Part shown: positions 61,201-64,000 of the stretch, one piece after another
Position numbering within the stretch: the stretch's first letter is position 1
Layout: each line of letters begins with the position of its first letter
Source: Megachile rotundata
Lineage: Eukaryota; Arthropoda; Insecta; Hymenoptera; Megachilidae
NCBI RefSeq assembly: GCF_050947335.1
Contig: NW_027473314.1
Coordinates: forward strand, 558,001-622,000
Reading direction: 5' to 3'
Length of the DNA: 64,000 nt
The notes under the pieces: generated by a model
Told to the model about the DNA's origin: nothing
The model's input: the letters and a program-made list of their open reading frames with translations, nothing else
The model's database searches: none
Position numbers and translations under genes: made by a program

Positions 61201-64000
61201 CACAATCATACAATCACAATCATACAATCACAATCTCACAATCACGATCATACAATAACGATCATCCAATCACAATCATACAATCACAATCATACAATCG
61301 CAATCATACAATCACAAACATACAGAAACAATCATACAATCACTATCATACAATCACAATCATACAATCACAGTCATACAATCACAATCATACAATCACA
61401 ATCATACAATCACAATCATACAATCACAATCATACAGTCACAATCATGCAATCACAATCATACAATCACAATCATACAATCACAATCATACAATCACAAT
61501 CATACAATCACAGTCATACCTTCACAATCATACAATCACAATCATACAATCCCAATCATACACTCACAATCATACAGTCACAATCATGCAATCACAATCA
61601 TACAATCACAATCATACAATCACAATCTCACAATCACAATCATACAGTCACAATCATAGAATCACAATCATAGAATCACAATCATACAATGACAATCATA
61701 CAATCACAATCATAGAATCACAATCATACTATCACAATCATACAATCAAAATCATACAATCACAATCACACAATCACAATCATACAATCACAATCATACG
61801 ATCACAATCATACAATCACAATCATACAATCACAGTCATACAACCACAATCATACAATCACAATCATACAATCACAATCATACAATCGCAATCAAAGAAT
61901 CACAATCATACGATCACAATCATACAATCACAATCATACAATCACAATCATACAATCACAATCATACAATCACAATCATACAATCACAATCATACAATCA
62001 CAATCATACAATCACAATCATACAATCACAATCATACAATCACAATCATACAATCACAATCATACAATCACAATCATACAATCACAATCATACAATAGCA
62101 ATCATACAATCACAGTCAAACAATCACAATCATAGAGTCACAATCATACAATCACAATCATACAATCACAATCATACAATCACAATCATACAATCACAAT
62201 CATAAAATCACAATCATACAATAACAATCATACGATCACAATCATACAATCACAATCATACGATCACAATCAAACAGTCAGAATCATACAATCACAATCA
62301 TACAATCACAATCATACAATCACAATCATACAATCACAATCATACAATCACAACCATACAATCGCAATCATACAATCGCAATCATACAATCACAATCACA
62401 CAGAAACAATCATACAACCTTAATTATACAACCACAATCATACGGTCACAATCATACAATCACAATCATACAATCACAATCATACAATCACAATCATACA
62501 ACCACAATCATACAATCACAATCATACCATCACAATCATACCATCACAATCATACAATCATAATCATACAATCACAATCATACAATCACAATCATGCAGT
62601 CACAATCATACAATCGCAATCACACAACCACAATCTTACAATCACAATCATACGATCACAATCATACGATCACAATCATACCATCACAATCATACAATCA
62701 CAATCATACAATCACAATCATACAATCACAATCATACGATCACAATCATACCATCACAATCATACACTCACAATCATACAATCACGATCATACAATCACA
62801 ATCATACAATCACAATCATACAATCACAATCTCACAATCACAATCATACAGTCACAATCATACAATCACAATCATACAATCACAATTATACAATCACAGT
62901 CATACGATCACAATCATACGATCACAATCATACAGTCACAATCATACAATCACAATCATACAATCACAATCATACAATAGCAATCATACAATCACAGTCA
63001 AACAATCACAATCATAGAATCACAATCATACAATCACAATCCTACAATCACAATCATACAATCACAATCATACAATCACAATCATACAATCACAATCATA
63101 CAATCACAATCATGCAGTCACAATCATACAATCGCAATCACACAACCACAATCTTACAATCACAATCATACGATCACAATCATACGATCACAATCATACC
63201 ATCACAATCATACAATCACAATCATACAATCACAATCATACAATCACAATCATACAATCACAATCATACAATCACAATCTCACAATCACAATCATACAGT
63301 CACAATCATACAATCACAATCATACAATCACAATTATACAATCACAGTCATACGATCACAATCATACGATCACAATCATACAATCACAATCATAGAATCA
63401 CAATCATACAATCACAATCATACAATCATAATCATACAATCACAATCATACAAGGACAATCATACAATCACAATCATGCAGTCACAATCATACAATCGCA
63501 ATCACACAACCACAATCATACAATCACAGTCATACAATCACAATCATACAATCACAATCATACAATCACAATCATACAATCACAATCATACAATCATAAT
63601 CATACAATCACAATCATACAAGGACAATCATACAATCACAATCATGCAGTCACAATCATACAATCGCAATCACACAACCACAATCATACAATCACAGTCA
63701 TACAATCACAATCATACAATCACAATCATACAATCACAATCATACAATCACAATCATACAATCACAATCATACAATCACAGTCATACAATCACAATCATA
63801 CAATCACAGTCATACAGTCACAATCATACAGTCACAATCATACAATCACAATCATACAATCACAATCATAGAATCACAATCATACAATCACAATCATACA
63901 ATCACAATCATACAATCACAATCATACAATCACAATCATACAATCACAATCATACAATCACAATTATACAATCACAATCATACAATCACAATCATACAAT
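61200..64000 (+). repeat. Mosaic satellite segment, right end of window
   Basis: Starts with CTATCAC, CAATAACGATC and CATACCTTCAC variants like those at 10.4-10.8 kb. Then come a TAAAATC/GTCAGAATC piece (62,200-62,290), CCTTAATTA (62419) and two CATGCAGTC modules 518 bases apart (62594 and 63112) that resemble 39,558-40,460. 63,380-64,000 matches 40,650-41,272 at an offset of 22,728 bases, down to a CAATTATAC variant at 63961/41233. The array continues past the window edge. Confidence 0.75.

Larger units (their letters stand above)
1..64000 (+). repeat. 14-bp satellite array filling the window
   Basis: The 14-base unit ACAATCACAATCAT is repeated head to tail across the entire window without any unique sequence between copies. 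It can be read as a 6-mer CAATCA plus an 8-mer CAATCATA, which suggests it grew from a shorter CAATCA-like motif. The consensus has no G on this strand and no CpG. Monomers differ by one or two substitutions, mostly A to G (TCGCAATC, TACGATC, CAGTC) or changes such as TAGAATC, TAAAATC and ATCTCAC. All copies lie in the same orientation; no inverted segment was seen, which would show as a G-rich, C-free stretch. The array is open at both ends. Length and homogeneity point to eukaryotic constitutive heterochromatin, but the family and species are not recognised. Confidence 0.98.

Noticed and set aside
59878..61659. Open frame of 593 codons
   Set aside because: Starts in a CATGCAGTC module that recurs over 40 times in the array and consists solely of repeat peptide.
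1..64000. CRISPR array
   Set aside because: Units are 14 bases with no unique spacers between them, and no cas genes are present.
1..64000. Telomere repeat
   Set aside because: The unit is not of a known telomeric type: the complementary strand has only isolated G residues with no G-runs, and variants and higher-order blocks are typical of internal satellites.
1..64000. G-quadruplex potential on the - strand
   Set aside because: Although C-free, that strand has only single G residues (TGATTGTGATTG), without the runs of two or more G needed.

Overview
The whole 64,000-base window is one tandem satellite array. I find no convincing protein gene, RNA gene, transposon, CRISPR array or unique-sequence island. 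The unit is 14 bases (consensus ACAATCACAATCAT, best read as CAATCA + CAATCATA). It repeats about 4,570 times head to tail in a single orientation, and both window edges lie inside the array, so its true length is unknown. The consensus has 7 A, 4 C, 3 T and no G; almost every G on the + strand marks a variant monomer. An array of this size and texture is typical of eukaryotic heterochromatin (pericentromere, subtelomere, sex or B chromosome). That placement is inference, and I cannot name the species or recognise the satellite family.

Open reading frames are a by-product of the unit. No frame of the + strand consensus contains a stop, and because 14 is not a multiple of 3 all three frames read the same 14-residue cycle (QSQSYNHNHTITII, rotated). 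The - strand has two TGA per unit and is closed in every frame. Start and stop codons on + come only from point variants, so frame lengths follow variant spacing, not coding selection.

The informative structure is at the higher-order level, and copies were tracked by rare monomer variants. From left to right: 1-2.27 kb is a partial block B. 2.27-7.99 kb is a 5.7 kb block (A1, containing a second B) that recurs at 16.81-22.51 kb. 7.99-9.44 kb is a mosaic shared with 22.96-23.9 and 35.15-36.05 kb. 9.44-13.25 kb holds two approx. 1.9 kb higher-order units. 12.53-15.29 and 15.29-18.05 kb are a 2,758-base tandem duplication. 19.53-22.65 kb recurs at 25.59-28.66 kb, and 20.88-25.1 kb recurs at 33.1-37.27 kb. 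28.73-31.42 kb is a 1,344-base tandem pair, followed by another B copy (31.44-33.1 kb). 36.46-40.2 kb feeds a 3,052-base tandem duplication (40.2-43.3 and 43.26-46.37 kb). 46.37-50.9 kb is a mosaic. 50.95-58.2 kb is a distinct subfamily with approx. 2.1 kb and 2.9 kb duplications. 58.2-64 kb is a mosaic of pieces seen at 39-45 kb.

Copy offsets are exact multiples of 14 once five 6-base phase shifts are counted. This is the pattern expected from repeated unequal exchange or conversion in register. Block edges were placed by eye from landmark variants and are good to roughly 20-80 bases.
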